From contig CAVRCG010000001.1 in assembly GCA_963719525.1 (NCBI GenBank), positions 124,001 to 188,000 on the forward strand: a DNA stretch of 64,000 nucleotides. The letters run 5' to 3'. Shown here piece after piece: positions 1-8,697 of this stretch (position 1 is the first letter of the stretch; each line of letters begins with the position of its first letter). Below the pieces are notes generated by a model. The model was not told the DNA's origin. It saw only the letters and a program-made list of their open reading frames with translations, and searched no databases. A program made the position numbers and the translations under genes. This DNA comes from Bernardetia sp963719525. GTDB taxonomy: Bacteria; Bacteroidota; Bacteroidia; Cytophagales; Bernardetiaceae.

Positions 1-543
1 AGACACATGACGACCCGAAATTTTGAGTGTATCGATTACTTCTGCTGGCGTAATTTCTAACTCATCGGCTAATTCTTCTGGAGAAGGCTCACGCTCATAA
101 CGTTGTTCTAATTCAGAAAACGTTTTTGAGATTTTGTTAAGCGAACCAACACGGTTTAGAGGAAGGCGAACGATACGAGATTGCTCTGCCAAAGCCTGTA
201 AAATAGATTGACGAATCCACCAAACAGCATACGAAATAAACTTAAAACCACGAGTTTCATCAAAACGTTGTGCTGCTTTAATAAGTCCTAGATTTCCTTC
301 ATTGATAAGGTCACCTAAAGAAAGTCCTTGATTTTGATATTGCTTCGCTACCGAAACTACAAAACGCAAATTGGCTTTTGTTAGTTTTTCTAGTGCAATT
401 TGATCGCCATCACGAATACGTTTTGCTAAATCTACTTCTTCATCTGGAGTAAGTAAATCCACTTTTCCAATCTCTTGGAGGTATTTATCTAGTGATTGAC
501 TTTCTCTATTGGTTATCTGTTTGCTTATTTTTAGTTGTCTCAT
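1..543 (-). CDS. rpoD: RNA polymerase primary sigma factor (RpoD/SigA), N-terminal part; C-terminus outside window
   Basis: This encodes the housekeeping sigma factor, which directs core RNA polymerase to promoters. The 181 codons read from the ATG at 543 start MRQLKISKQITNRE and cover region 1.2 (DKYLQEIGKVDLLTPDEEV), regions 2.1-2.4 (ANLRFVVSVAKQYQNQGL, DLINEGNLGL, then AVWWIRQSILQALAEQS) and part of region 3 (SLNKISKTFSELEQ). The start of residues with no long acidic region 1.1 fits the short primary sigma factors of Bacteroidota. Region 4, which reads the -33 element, lies beyond base 1. No frame break is seen. The 770 bases upstream carry no gene, so the gene has its own promoter region. 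Paralogous group 2 sigma factors cannot be excluded without region 4. Confidence 0.93.
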   Translation of the reverse strand, partial: MRQLKISKQITNRESQSLDKYLQEIGKVDLLTPDEEVDLAKRIRDGDQIALEKLTKANLRFVVSVAKQYQNQGLSLGDLINEGNLGLIKAAQRFDETRGFKFISYAVWWIRQSILQALAEQSRIVRLPLNRVGSLNKISKTFSELEQRYEREPSPEELADELEITPAEVIDTLKISGRHVS

Positions 544-1316
544 CTATTGTTGTTTCCTATGTAAAAAGGTGGTAGATATTTTAATATATTTTCTTTGCAT
601 TATCAAATCTTTTATCAAAAAAAATTGATAAAGGCATCAATGAAAACAAATTTTTATGGAGTTTGTGTATAAAAACTAAGTAACTCTTTATAATTCTTAT
701 AATTTTTTACTATTGTTTGTTATCTATAATTTCTGTTTACTTACTGGTAGATTTTTGGCAAATTCTTATCAATGAATTTTAACACATACACAATAACTAT
801 TTAGATAAGTAATTAGCAACTATCAAATTAGTTCTTGTACAAACCGTTTTTAATACGCTAGAATAGAACGTATTAGAAAGCCTTTTGTTTCAATATAAGT
901 TCAGATTTATGAATTAAAACAGAAAGATAATACGTATTTTTTAGTAAATAAGTTTTGATAAAATGGTAGCAAAAATCGTTCTAAAAACCATTATTATTGA
1001 CAAATTGTGAACACACCCATGTAAAAGGAAATTAACAACTTTTTAATAGGAATAACTACAAAATTATTTATTGCAGAATAAAATATTGAATTTTTAGGTT
1101 TTAAACAAATAAAATTCTGACTTTATTTGATATAAATTTTTCGCTTTTGTAAGTATTTCACAACTAATTGTACAATTGTGCTGGTGTTCTATAGCAGTAT
1201 CAAAGTTGAATAGTGAAATATATCATTTCAAAATTTAACCTAAATTTGCTTATCAAAAAGTAGATTTAATAGTTTGATAAAGAAATCAAATTACCCTTAA
1301 ACATCAACTATCGAAA
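544..1316. other. Divergent intergenic region, no gene
   Basis: This is 773 very AT-rich bases between the divergent sigma factor gene and the DUF2461 gene. The longest ATG-initiated frames I checked are 10-15 codons. It must hold the promoters of both flanking genes. The only good match to the Bacteroidota -7 box (TAnnTTTG) that I find is TAAATTTG at 1241-1248, followed by C, about 70 bases before the DUF2461 ATG. No TTG lies at the expected distance upstream, so the promoter call is weak. Confidence 0.5.
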
Positions 1317-2006
1317 ATGAAACTTCCCCTAACTCTAAAATTCCTTAAAAAACTACATAAAAATAATAATAGAGAATGGTTTAAAGAACACAAAAAAGAA
1401 TACGAAGCAGCAAAAGAAGAATTTTCTGGATTGCTTACCATTCTTTTAGAACATTTTACAAATAAAGTAAATCCTGCTTTTTCTACGCTTACAGCAAAAG
1501 ATTGTATTTTTAGATTGAATAGAGATATTCGTTTTAGTAAAGACAAAACGCCCTACAAAACTTATTTTGGTGCAGTCTTACACCCAGACGGAAAAAAGAC
1601 AGAAAAACCTCTTTTTTATTTACACATTGCACCAGAAAACAATTCGTTTTTGGCAGTTGGAGTCTATCAACCTGATAAAGAATATATCAAAAAAATTAGA
1701 GAAGAAATTGATTATAATGCAGATGAACTGAAAACCATTTTCAAAAAGAAAGAGTTTAAAAGTCATTTTGATGGTTTTACAGAATTGGAAAATGGAGTAT
1801 TGAAAACTGCTCCTCGTGGCTATCCAAAAGACCACGAAAATATTGAACTTCTGCGTTTAAAACATTTTGTTGTGCAGAAATCAATCACGGATAAGGAACT
1901 TTTGTCTGATAAGATTGCTACAAAAGTAGCCGAAATAGCAATTATAGGACAACCTTTAAATGATTGGTTGAATGTAGTTTGGGAGGAAGTGGAGATTGTG
2001 AAGTAA
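1317..2006 (+). CDS. DUF2461 (TIGR02453) family protein
   Basis: This is a soluble 229-residue protein of the DUF2461/TIGR02453 family, whose biochemical role is unknown. The family's hallmark is visible at the N-terminus: FLKKLHKNNNREWFKEHK, then a helical stretch, then FRLNRDIRFSKDKTPYKTYF around residues 64-83, followed by the FYLHIAPENNSFLAVGVY strand region. Length matches the family (about 220 residues). The ATG at 1317 is the first in frame and there is no signal peptide. It is transcribed alone, convergent with the large barrel gene, whose restored stop lies only 11 bases away. The family assignment is confident; no function should be inferred. Confidence 0.9.
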   Translation: MKLPLTLKFLKKLHKNNNREWFKEHKKEYEAAKEEFSGLLTILLEHFTNKVNPAFSTLTAKDCIFRLNRDIRFSKDKTPYKTYFGAVLHPDGKKTEKPLFYLHIAPENNSFLAVGVYQPDKEYIKKIREEIDYNADELKTIFKKKEFKSHFDGFTELENGVLKTAPRGYPKDHENIELLRLKHFVVQKSITDKELLSDKIATKVAEIAIIGQPLNDWLNVVWEEVEIVK

Positions 2007-2017
2007 GGAATGGGGAA

Positions 2018-4660
2018 TTAGAAGTTATAATTCAAACCAAGCAGAACAATTCTACCCAAAATTTGCCTGTTCAATGTTTGTGTATAAATAGGAGTGATAC
2101 TCAAAAATTCTATCGAATTTGTATTTAATAAATTGTATACTTCTAACTTCAAATTTATCCGTCTGAAAATTCAATAGTTTGCTTTTGCATTTAAAAAACT
2201 AAAGGTAGTAGTTTGATTTGGATTCTGATAAAATAATTTTTCGTAAGAAAAAGAAAAATTAAACTTTTCGCTAGGCTAAATAACAGGATTTATCAAAAAC
2301 TGGTACTGATTTACAGAAATTGTAGTAGTGTTTAGAGAAGAATTAAGATTACTTTGTTGGAAAAAGCTAGAGATGGAAATATTGAAAACGCCTTTCGAAT
2401 GAGAGTTTAAATCAATTTGATATTTAGTGAATCCATTTTTAAAATCATTTCTTATTTCATTCAAAAAATTCTGACTTTCTAATCTATTCCAAACAATTTG
2501 TGTTTTAGCAGAAAAAGGAATTTCCTTAACATTAAACGATTTTGTAATATATAATAATCCTGTTGTTACCGAATTAGGAACATTAATGTCGGTTTGAGCA
2601 TTTGCTTCTGCAAATATAAATTGGTTTTGTGCAATGGCATTACTAATTTTCTGGTGTGAAAGCGAGCCATAAATCATCAAACGATTGAATAAGTTTGTAT
2701 AATTGTATCCTAATTTTACCTCATCGGTTGTCATTTTAGCTAATGAATCTGTACCGTTTTGTATCGTTCTAAAGTTCTCAAAATGCCAAACTTGATTTAG
2801 ATTTTGAGCATTTGGGTATTCATTTTTCCGTTGGTAGCTCAAGTTTAGTCGCTGTGAAGAAGCAACTGTAAAAGAAAAATCCATTTTTGGTTCAAACTGA
2901 AATTCATTTACTTTTACTTGATTAATTTTTCCTTCAAAATCATAGTTATAATTTGCTAAAGTAAGCCACGTTTTGAACTGAAATTTTGGTTTGTCTAATT
3001 CAAAAAACGCACTTCCACTATTTCGTTGAATGCTGTAATCACTTGTCGGATTTAGTTTATCAATCCTTTCTACTTTATGAGAAAAGAAAATTTGATTTTG
3101 GTTTTGATTTTCTGATTGTATTTCTATTCCTAAATAGGTTTTTTCTTTTAATAAACGTCTAAAATTACCTTTCAGTTCGTAGTTGTGATGCGTTTGATTA
3201 GCTTGTGTGTTTATATTTTGCAGAGAAATGTTTGAAATATCTATCATTAATCTTGAAAAAGTGTTTGAAAAAACATCTTGTGTATTTTGTAAATCAAGTC
3301 CTCTATTTCGTTGCAAATATTGATAAGTAGCAGATAGATTAATTTGATTTTTTTTATTAATTGTTTTTGTCCAAAGAGTACTTAAATTCCATTCAGGATT
3401 TTTGAATTTTATTTCTTGATTGGCTAAATTTTCTGTGTCTAAAAAATTAATTTCATTTTTATCTTCCATAGAAGATGTAAGAGAACGAAAAGCAATACGA
3501 GTAGTTAGGCTTTGAGAAATAGAAGGAGAAAATAATAAACTGACTTCACTACTCAAAAAACCTTTATTCTGACTTTGATTTTGTGTATTTTGATAAACTC
3601 CATTTATAGAACTTTCTGTAAAATCACGTATCGTTTCTGAGAGATAACTCTCATTTCTCTGATTATAAAAACTATATGATTTTAGCTTAAACTTCTTAGA
3701 AATAGTATAGACTGCGCTAAGTCCTGTAAAAAATGTCTCTGTTTTGGGTGGAATCTCACTAGTTGTTTGCTGTAAAGGCAAATCTTTAATGTTTTGCGAA
3801 CGGAAAGAAGAAAAACTATTTCCTGTAAAAGAAAGGTACGAACGCAAATCAAAAAGGTGTTTGCCTACATTATTTGCATCTAACAAAGCCATCATTTTGA
3901 GCTTAGGGTTGATGTAAAAAGCATTAGATTGAAGTCAATACGCTGTTTTTTCTTGATTATTAATTCCACCAAAAACAGTAAACTCTCCAAAGACAATATT
4001 CTTTTTATCTTCTTTTATTCTAATATTTAATTTGGGGTTTTCATCCCACGATTTTCCTTCTATGACTTGAATTTTGTCCACCACATCAGCAGGTAAAGAA
4101 CGATTAATTGTCTGTGGGCTTTGCTTAAAAAGACTTTCTCCCTCTATTTCTATATCTTCAATTTGCTTTCCTTTGTAAAAAATCTCACCATTATTATTTA
4201 CTTCTAAGTTTGGTATTTTCTTTACAATATCTTCTAACTTTTCATCTCCTGCTGCACTAAAATCTTCGGCATTAAAAGTAAGCGTATCATTGTTTTGTGT
4301 AATCGGTGCGCTATCTACGACTTCTACTTGCTTGAGAACTTGCACATCTTCTTCTAAAAAAACATCAAACTCAAATTTCTTTTTATCAATAGTAATGAGT
4401 TGATTATTAGAAAAATAACCAACACTTCTAACTTCCAAAATATACGTTCCTAAAGTGGTTGTAATATTGAACTTACCATCTGCATCTGCCGAACTAAAAG
4501 CCACCAAAGAAGAATCTATTTTATTTCGCAAAATTACTTGAGCAAAAGGTATTTTTTCTTCTGTTTCCTTCACTAATACTTTCCCTTCAAATGTAGCTGT
4601 TTGCGCCATTAAAATAGAAGAGTAAAATAAAAAAAGAGTAAATAAGAGGTATTTTTTCAT
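2018..4660 (-). pseudogene. Outer-membrane beta-barrel (carboxypeptidase-regulatory-like, TonB-receptor-like), one frame with three premature stops
   Basis: One continuous 880-codon frame runs from the ATG at 4660 (MKKYLLFTLFLFYSS, a signal peptide ending MAQ) to TAA at 2018-2020. It is interrupted by TGA at 3935-3937, TAG at 2276-2278 and TGA at 2171-2173, without any frameshift. Order of parts: signal peptide; CarboxypepD_reg-like domain (FEGKVLVKETEEKIPFAQV); plug-like segment (GEIFYKGKQIEDIEIEGESL); long beta-barrel; then a canonical C-terminal strand ending LLGLNYNF, with aromatic last residue. This architecture is common beside GLPGLI genes in Bacteroidota, and four GLPGLI genes lie directly upstream. 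Each stop could arise from one substitution (CGA to TGA, CAG or AAG to TAG). Three stops suggest a real pseudogene, but the same substitution type interrupts rho and rarA, so read error remains possible. The first stop alone would remove the barrel. Confidence 0.85.
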
Positions 4661-4715
4661 AACAAAAAATAGATTAGAAAAGTCAATCAAAACTTCTCTA
4701 ATCTAGTATAGATTT

Positions 4716-5463
4716 TTATTTTCCAATAACAATTGTATTTCCTCCACCTTTTTGAACATCTTTAATTTTTTCTTCTTTAAGCAATTCGAATTCACTTTGT
4801 GTGAGGGTTTTACCTTTATTAGGTTTTTCAAGAGGAATCTCTTTAGGAAGTGCTGCCGAGAATTCTTTAAAAACTACTTTTGCTCCATCTTTTTTCAAAA
4901 TTTCTAATACTAATCCTTCCTTTATATACATTTTGAGAGGCGAGTGTGCATAAGGTATTTCTTTTGTGTACCACACCTGAGCTACTTCTTCCTTGTTTTG
5001 TTTCAAAATCGCTTTGTAGGCTTTGAAAAGTTCCAATTTGTTTGGTCTCTTCTGTATAAACTACTTCATAAACAGGCAAAGAGTCATTTACTACAAAAGC
5101 CTTATTTAAGATATAATTTTGAGCTATAAAAACAGATTCGCTTGTGTTGCGATAAACAATTTCCTCACCTATTTTAAAAGTTGAGTTTTTGATGCTCTCA
5201 TTTTGAGATACTGCAACTTCTCCTTCAAAGACTAAATTAATTTGATAGTTTTGAATCATTTTTTCTCTAAGTTTCTCAATAACCTGTTCTTGAAGAGCTT
5301 CATCTGGAATTTGAGTTTTAATCTGCTCAATACGCTCCTGCATAATTTCTTCTGAAGGTGCTGCCGAAGTAAACTCATATTTGAGATAACCTTGTGAATA
5401 AGATAATGATTGTTTAGACATAAATACTAATGTCAAAAGACAAAAAACAAACAGGTTTTTCAT
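4716..5463 (-). pseudogene. GLPGLI family secreted protein, frameshifted
   Basis: This is the most downstream of four tandem GLPGLI-family genes. A signal peptide (MKNLFVFCLLTLVFMSKQSLS) leads a mature domain with EEIMQERIEQIKTQIPDE and the strand pattern VYEVVYTEETKQIGTF. The frame is lost at the T-run corresponding to 5026-5029 on the plus strand (GGA ACT TTT CAA). Removing one T gives GGA ACT TTC AAA GCC and restores FKAYKAILKQNKEEVAQVWYTKEIP, which aligns with FKAKKAIAKEDTTFFAEVWYTEDLP of the paralogues. The restored protein is 248 residues, and the family signature region reads YIKEGLVLEIL. Function is unknown; the family is exported and often sits next to barrel genes, as here. It lies 55 bases upstream of the barrel gene on the same strand, consistent with an operon. 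Confidence 0.8.
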
Positions 5464-5692
5464 AAAAATATAGGTTATTGAAAGTAGAAATGAATACTAT
5501 TAAAAACAATTTTTTTGGACTGCAATCTATAAATATATCATCTAAAAAAATATTAATCTTTTCTAAATTAAATTAATATCATTTCTTTTGTGAGTTGTTC
5601 GAACAAGAAATTTATTTTTGATAGATTAGACTTGCAGTACAAAGACTTATCAAAAATATAAGTTACAACCGAATTCATAAAGAGCCGAAAAT

Positions 5693-6430
5693 TTATTTTT
5701 TCCGACTATTTCTTGCTTGTTCATTTACCTCATCTGTTTTTTGGTTTTTTAATTCTTCAAACTCTTTTTCAGTTAATGTCTTACCTTTAGAAGGCTTTTT
5801 GATAACATCATCTTTTGATAAAGTAGTTGAAAAGTTTGTTAGTTTGAGCTTTTCCCCTTTTGCAAAAGTAGCTTATACTACGCCTCCTTTTACTCCAAAT
5901 AAATCTTCTATCGGAAAAGCAGGTAAATCTTCTGTGTACCAAACTTCTGCAAAGAAAGTAGTATCTTTTTTTGCTATTGCTTTTTTAGCTTTAAATGCCC
6001 CAATTTGTTTTGCTTCATTTGGATATGTCCAATTCAGTTGAATACTATCTTTTATGACTACAAAAGGTTTGTCAAAAATATAAGATTGAGTTAAATACTT
6101 TTCTTTATTATAGTCAAAAAACACCTCATATTCTCCCATTTTTAGAATATGGTCTTTCATAGTTTTGTAAAGAGCTTTTCTATCTTCACAAATTAATTTT
6201 TTTTGAGTAATTACAGGATTATTATTACTAATAAAAGAAGCTGCAATTTTTTCTTGAAGTTCTGCTTCTGGTACTATTTTTTTCATTCTTTCAATTCTTG
6301 CTTCTATTTCCTGTTCAGTTTTTGAAGGTGTTGTGAAGTCGTATTCTACTATAAATTTGTTAGAATTAACTTGGTAAGAAAATAAAGGTAAGAGTACAAT
6401 GATGAACGATAGAAAATATATGATTTTCAT
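5693..6430 (-). pseudogene. GLPGLI family secreted protein with in-frame TAA
   Basis: A signal peptide (MKIIYFLSFIIVLLPLFSYQ) is followed by a GLPGLI-family domain. The 245-codon length is identical to the paralogue at 7102-7839, and the two share PSKTEQ/PSKTEEQ, KKLICEDRK/KKLICDGKR and YTEDLP. The frame stops at TAA (5873-5875) after GVKGGVV, where the paralogue has GLKGGVVEANFAEG. Reading through gives ATFAKGEKLKLTNFSTTLSK and continues to a normal stop at 5693. GAA (Glu) to TAA is one substitution. Without read-through the protein loses 60 residues. The 229 bases between this gene and the next GLPGLI gene hold nothing recognisable. Confidence 0.8.
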
Positions 6431-6497
6431 AGTGATTTAATTTTACAGAAGTCAAAAATTTTTCTAATCTAGTATATGTTTTATTTCTAATAAAAAA

Positions 6498-7133
6498 CTA
6501 AGGTAAATCCACTTTTATAGACTTGTCAAACTCTAAATTAGTAAGTGTATATTTTGCACCTGCTTCAAGTATTAGTTCAACAACAACTCCATCTAAACCT
6601 GCATAACCTCTAGGTGAAATCCTCAAATCATCTTTTGCAAACCAAGCTGTAATTGTCTGTCCATCAAATTCTGCAGTAGCTTTCTGAACATCCCACTTGC
6701 CCATCTTTTTAGTTTCATCAGTAATCTGCCACTTTGCTTTAGTAAAAGGTTCTCTTCTTATCTTTCCCTCTCTGGGTCTAATTATTTGTTTAGATTGGTA
6801 ATCTATGTAGATTTTGTTAGGGTCTTCCTGTCCATTATTCCACTCTGTATCCATACTAAAAACAGATTTATCTCCTTGAAAAAACAAAGAATAAACACGT
6901 TTAGTATTTGTTTTTCTTATATGCTCCATTACTTCTTTTAGTAATTCTTCATCTTCTCCTGCCATTACCTCAGCCGTTTCTCTTTCTTTTTGCATAAACT
7001 CTTCACTTACTTGATTAGTAAATGTATAAGTTGCTTTTCCTGTCTTAGCTTCATTACAAGCAGCAGAAAAAAAGATTAAAAATAATAATACAGAGAAAAG
7101 ATTAATTTTTGCGACTATTGTTTGCGTGTTCAT
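6498..7133 (-). CDS. GLPGLI family lipoprotein
   Basis: This intact 211-residue member of the tandem GLPGLI array has a lipoprotein-type signal: MNTQTIVAKINLFSVLLFLIFFSAAC, with Cys 26 as the likely acylated residue. The mature part repeats the family plan: EEFMQKERETAEVM helix, KRVYSLFFQGDKSVFSM strands, QITDETKKMGKWDVQKATAEF, ITAWFAKDDLRISPRGY, then the signature-like GLDGVVVELILEAG. It starts 32 bases inside the 3' end of the upstream GLPGLI gene (7102-7839), so the two are probably translationally coupled. It is the most diverged of the four. The family has no established biochemical role. Confidence 0.82.
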   Translation of the reverse strand: MNTQTIVAKINLFSVLLFLIFFSAACNEAKTGKATYTFTNQVSEEFMQKERETAEVMAGEDEELLKEVMEHIRKTNTKRVYSLFFQGDKSVFSMDTEWNNGQEDPNKIYIDYQSKQIIRPREGKIRREPFTKAKWQITDETKKMGKWDVQKATAEFDGQTITAWFAKDDLRISPRGYAGLDGVVVELILEAGAKYTLTNLEFDKSIKVDLP

Positions 7134-7839
7134 TTACTTCTTTTATTTTTTGTTCTTCAAGTAGTTTGTATTCTTTTTCAGAAATTTTTTTGCCTTTAGT
7201 TGGTTTTTCAATAATATCTTCCTTAGATAATGTAGTTGAAAAGTTTTTTAATTTTAATTGTTGTCCTTCTGCAAAATTAGCTTCCACAACTCCACCTTTC
7301 AATCCAAACAAACCTTCTATTGGAAAAGTAGGTAAATCTTCTGTGTACCAAACTTCTGCAAAAAAGGTAGTGTCTTCTTTTGCTATTGCTTTTTTAGCTT
7401 TGAATGCTCCTATTTGTTTTGTTTCATTTGGATATGTCCAATTTAGCTTAATGATTTCTTTTTCTACAATAAAAGGTTTATTGAAAATATAAGATTGAGC
7501 TAAATATTCGTTTTTGTTTGTATCAAAAAAAACAGAATATTCTCCTAATTTCAAAGATTGATTATTTATTATTCCGTCAGTATAAAAAGCTCTTTTACCA
7601 TCACAAATTAGTTTTTTCTTAAAAATTACTGGTTTGTTACCCAATAACTTTGAAGCTATGACTTTTTCACTAAGTTCTTCATCAGCAATTATATTTCTTA
7701 CGTTTTGTATTTCTTTCTCCAATTGTTCTTCTGTTTTAGAAGGCAATGTATAGTCGTATTGTAGTACCATCTTTCCGACATCAGTTTGAATAGAGAAAGC
7801 TGATAAAAATAATACAACAATAATTGATAGTAATTTCAT
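7102..7839 (-). CDS. GLPGLI family secreted protein
   Basis: This intact 245-residue protein is the full-length reference for the two broken paralogues downstream. The start chosen is the ATG at 7839, giving signal peptide MKLLSIIVVLFLSAFSIQ. A longer frame from 7923 would run through the terminator hairpin at 7864-7895 and add 28 non-signal residues, so it is rejected. Visible elements: PSKTEEQLEKEIQNVRNII, KKLICDGKRAFY, YLAQSYIFNKPFIV, LNWTYPNETKQIGAFKAKKA, VWYTEDLPTFPIEGLFGLKGGVVE. The C-terminus is rich in Lys/Glu. It is first in the four-gene array, immediately after a terminator, so a promoter probably lies in the short region just upstream. Confidence 0.85.
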   Translation of the reverse strand: MKLLSIIVVLFLSAFSIQTDVGKMVLQYDYTLPSKTEEQLEKEIQNVRNIIADEELSEKVIASKLLGNKPVIFKKKLICDGKRAFYTDGIINNQSLKLGEYSVFFDTNKNEYLAQSYIFNKPFIVEKEIIKLNWTYPNETKQIGAFKAKKAIAKEDTTFFAEVWYTEDLPTFPIEGLFGLKGGVVEANFAEGQQLKLKNFSTTLSKEDIIEKPTKGKKISEKEYKLLEEQKIKEVNEHANNSRKN

Positions 7840-7863
7840 AATTTCTAAATGATTTTTATAAAT

Positions 7864-7895
7864 AAAAGCCAAATATTTTAAGATATTTGGCTTTT
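7864..7895 (-). terminator. Rho-independent terminator
   Basis: Arms AAAAGCCAAATAT (7864-7876) and ATATTTGGCTTTTT (7883-7896) form a 13-bp stem with a six-base loop and T-rich flanks on both strands. It lies 15 bases downstream of the small secreted peptide gene (minus strand) and just before the first GLPGLI start, separating the two units. Confidence 0.8.
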
Positions 7896-7910
7896 TCCAG
7901 AATAAGAATT

Positions 7911-8124
7911 TTAGCAAATACAAACAAGATGAAGATCGCCGTTAGCATCTTCCACTTGAATTATTTCGTGTCCACTAGCAGTTCTAGTTCTATGTAAATC
8001 TCCTTCATCCTTTACTTTTTTAATAGTAGTTGTAGTAGAAGGTGCTATAGCATTAGCAGTAGTAATAGAACCTGCAAACATGAAAGTCAGCTGCGATAAT
8101 CGAACTTAAAAAAAACTTTGTCAT
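7911..8124 (-). CDS. Small secreted peptide, frameshifted by one extra base
   Basis: The ATG at 8124 opens MTKFFLSSIIAA, which then loses frame. Dropping one base at 8088 (inside the plus-strand 9-mer GTCAGCTGC) joins it to TFMFAGSITTANA, giving a textbook signal peptide followed by about 45 mature residues ending DANGDLHLVCIC. Restored length is 70 residues. The mature part is Thr-rich at its start (APSTTTTIKKVKDEGD) and has two C-terminal cysteines. No family is recognised. It is a monocistronic unit with its own terminator (7864-7895). The same extra-C 9-mer breaks icd at 59452, which supports a systematic artefact. Confidence 0.55.
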
Positions 8125-8187
8125 CTTGAAAATAAATTTGAATGAATTAATATTGATATAGTACAATTGTCTTGCAAAACGTTCGCA

Positions 8188-8209
8188 ATATATATATATA
8201 TATATATAT
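8188..8209. repeat. (AT)11 microsatellite
   Basis: A 22-base run of alternating A and T lies between the small secreted peptide gene and the HigA-like gene. It could form a cruciform or vary in length between strains. It lies in the upstream region of the secreted peptide gene on the minus strand (65 bases before its ATG), where length changes could alter expression; that is inference. Confidence 0.9.
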
Positions 8210-8281
8210 CAATTACAAAAATATTATTGTATTTTAAAAGAAATTAATTATTTAGCACGAAAAATAGTACTTGTACAAACC

Positions 8282-8635
8282 CTATATTGCCTTTCTTAGT
8301 TTTTCTTTTTCTTGATTGCTAATACTTGCTGTTTCTATTTGCTTTCTCATTCTGATACGAATTTTGGCTATTTCGTAATTGGATTGTAGTTTCAACCAAA
8401 GTGGAGCATTAATTCCTAAAACAGATTCTATTTTCAAAGCTATTTCTGGAGTTACAGGTTTTTTTGCTTTTAAAAATAAATTAATGAAATCAATATCCAT
8501 TTCCATTTTTTGAGCAAACTCTTGATTAGAAATTTTTCTATGTTCTAATTCATCTGACAAGATTTCACTTGGGTGTGTTGGATCTCCTGCTAAAGTTGGA
8601 TCTACATATTCTGAATAGCTCGTTTTCTTAATCAT
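8282..8635 (-). CDS. higA: HigA-type helix-turn-helix antitoxin
   Basis: This 117-residue XRE-family protein has the HigA layout. Its N-terminus has HPSEILSDELEHRKISNQEFAQKM (helices 1-2), then DIDFINLFLKAKKPVTPEIALKIESVLG (recognition helix region) and the family's APLWLKLQSNYEIAKIR. In HigBA systems the antitoxin binds its own promoter and neutralises the HigB ribonuclease. Here no HigB-sized gene lies next to it on either side: upstream is non-coding and downstream is the small peptide gene. It is therefore an orphan antitoxin or a stand-alone regulator. Start ATG at 8635 is clear. Confidence 0.8.
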   Translation of the reverse strand: MIKKTSYSEYVDPTLAGDPTHPSEILSDELEHRKISNQEFAQKMEMDIDFINLFLKAKKPVTPEIALKIESVLGINAPLWLKLQSNYEIAKIRIRMRKQIETASISNQEKEKLRKAI

Positions 8636-8697
8636 AATGTTCGATATTTCAGTAATTGAAATTAACTGGTAACTGATTACTACTTACTGGTAACTGA

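Noticed and set aside
7840..7923. N-terminal extension of the first GLPGLI gene
   Set aside because: It would translate through a terminator hairpin and delay the signal peptide by 28 residues.
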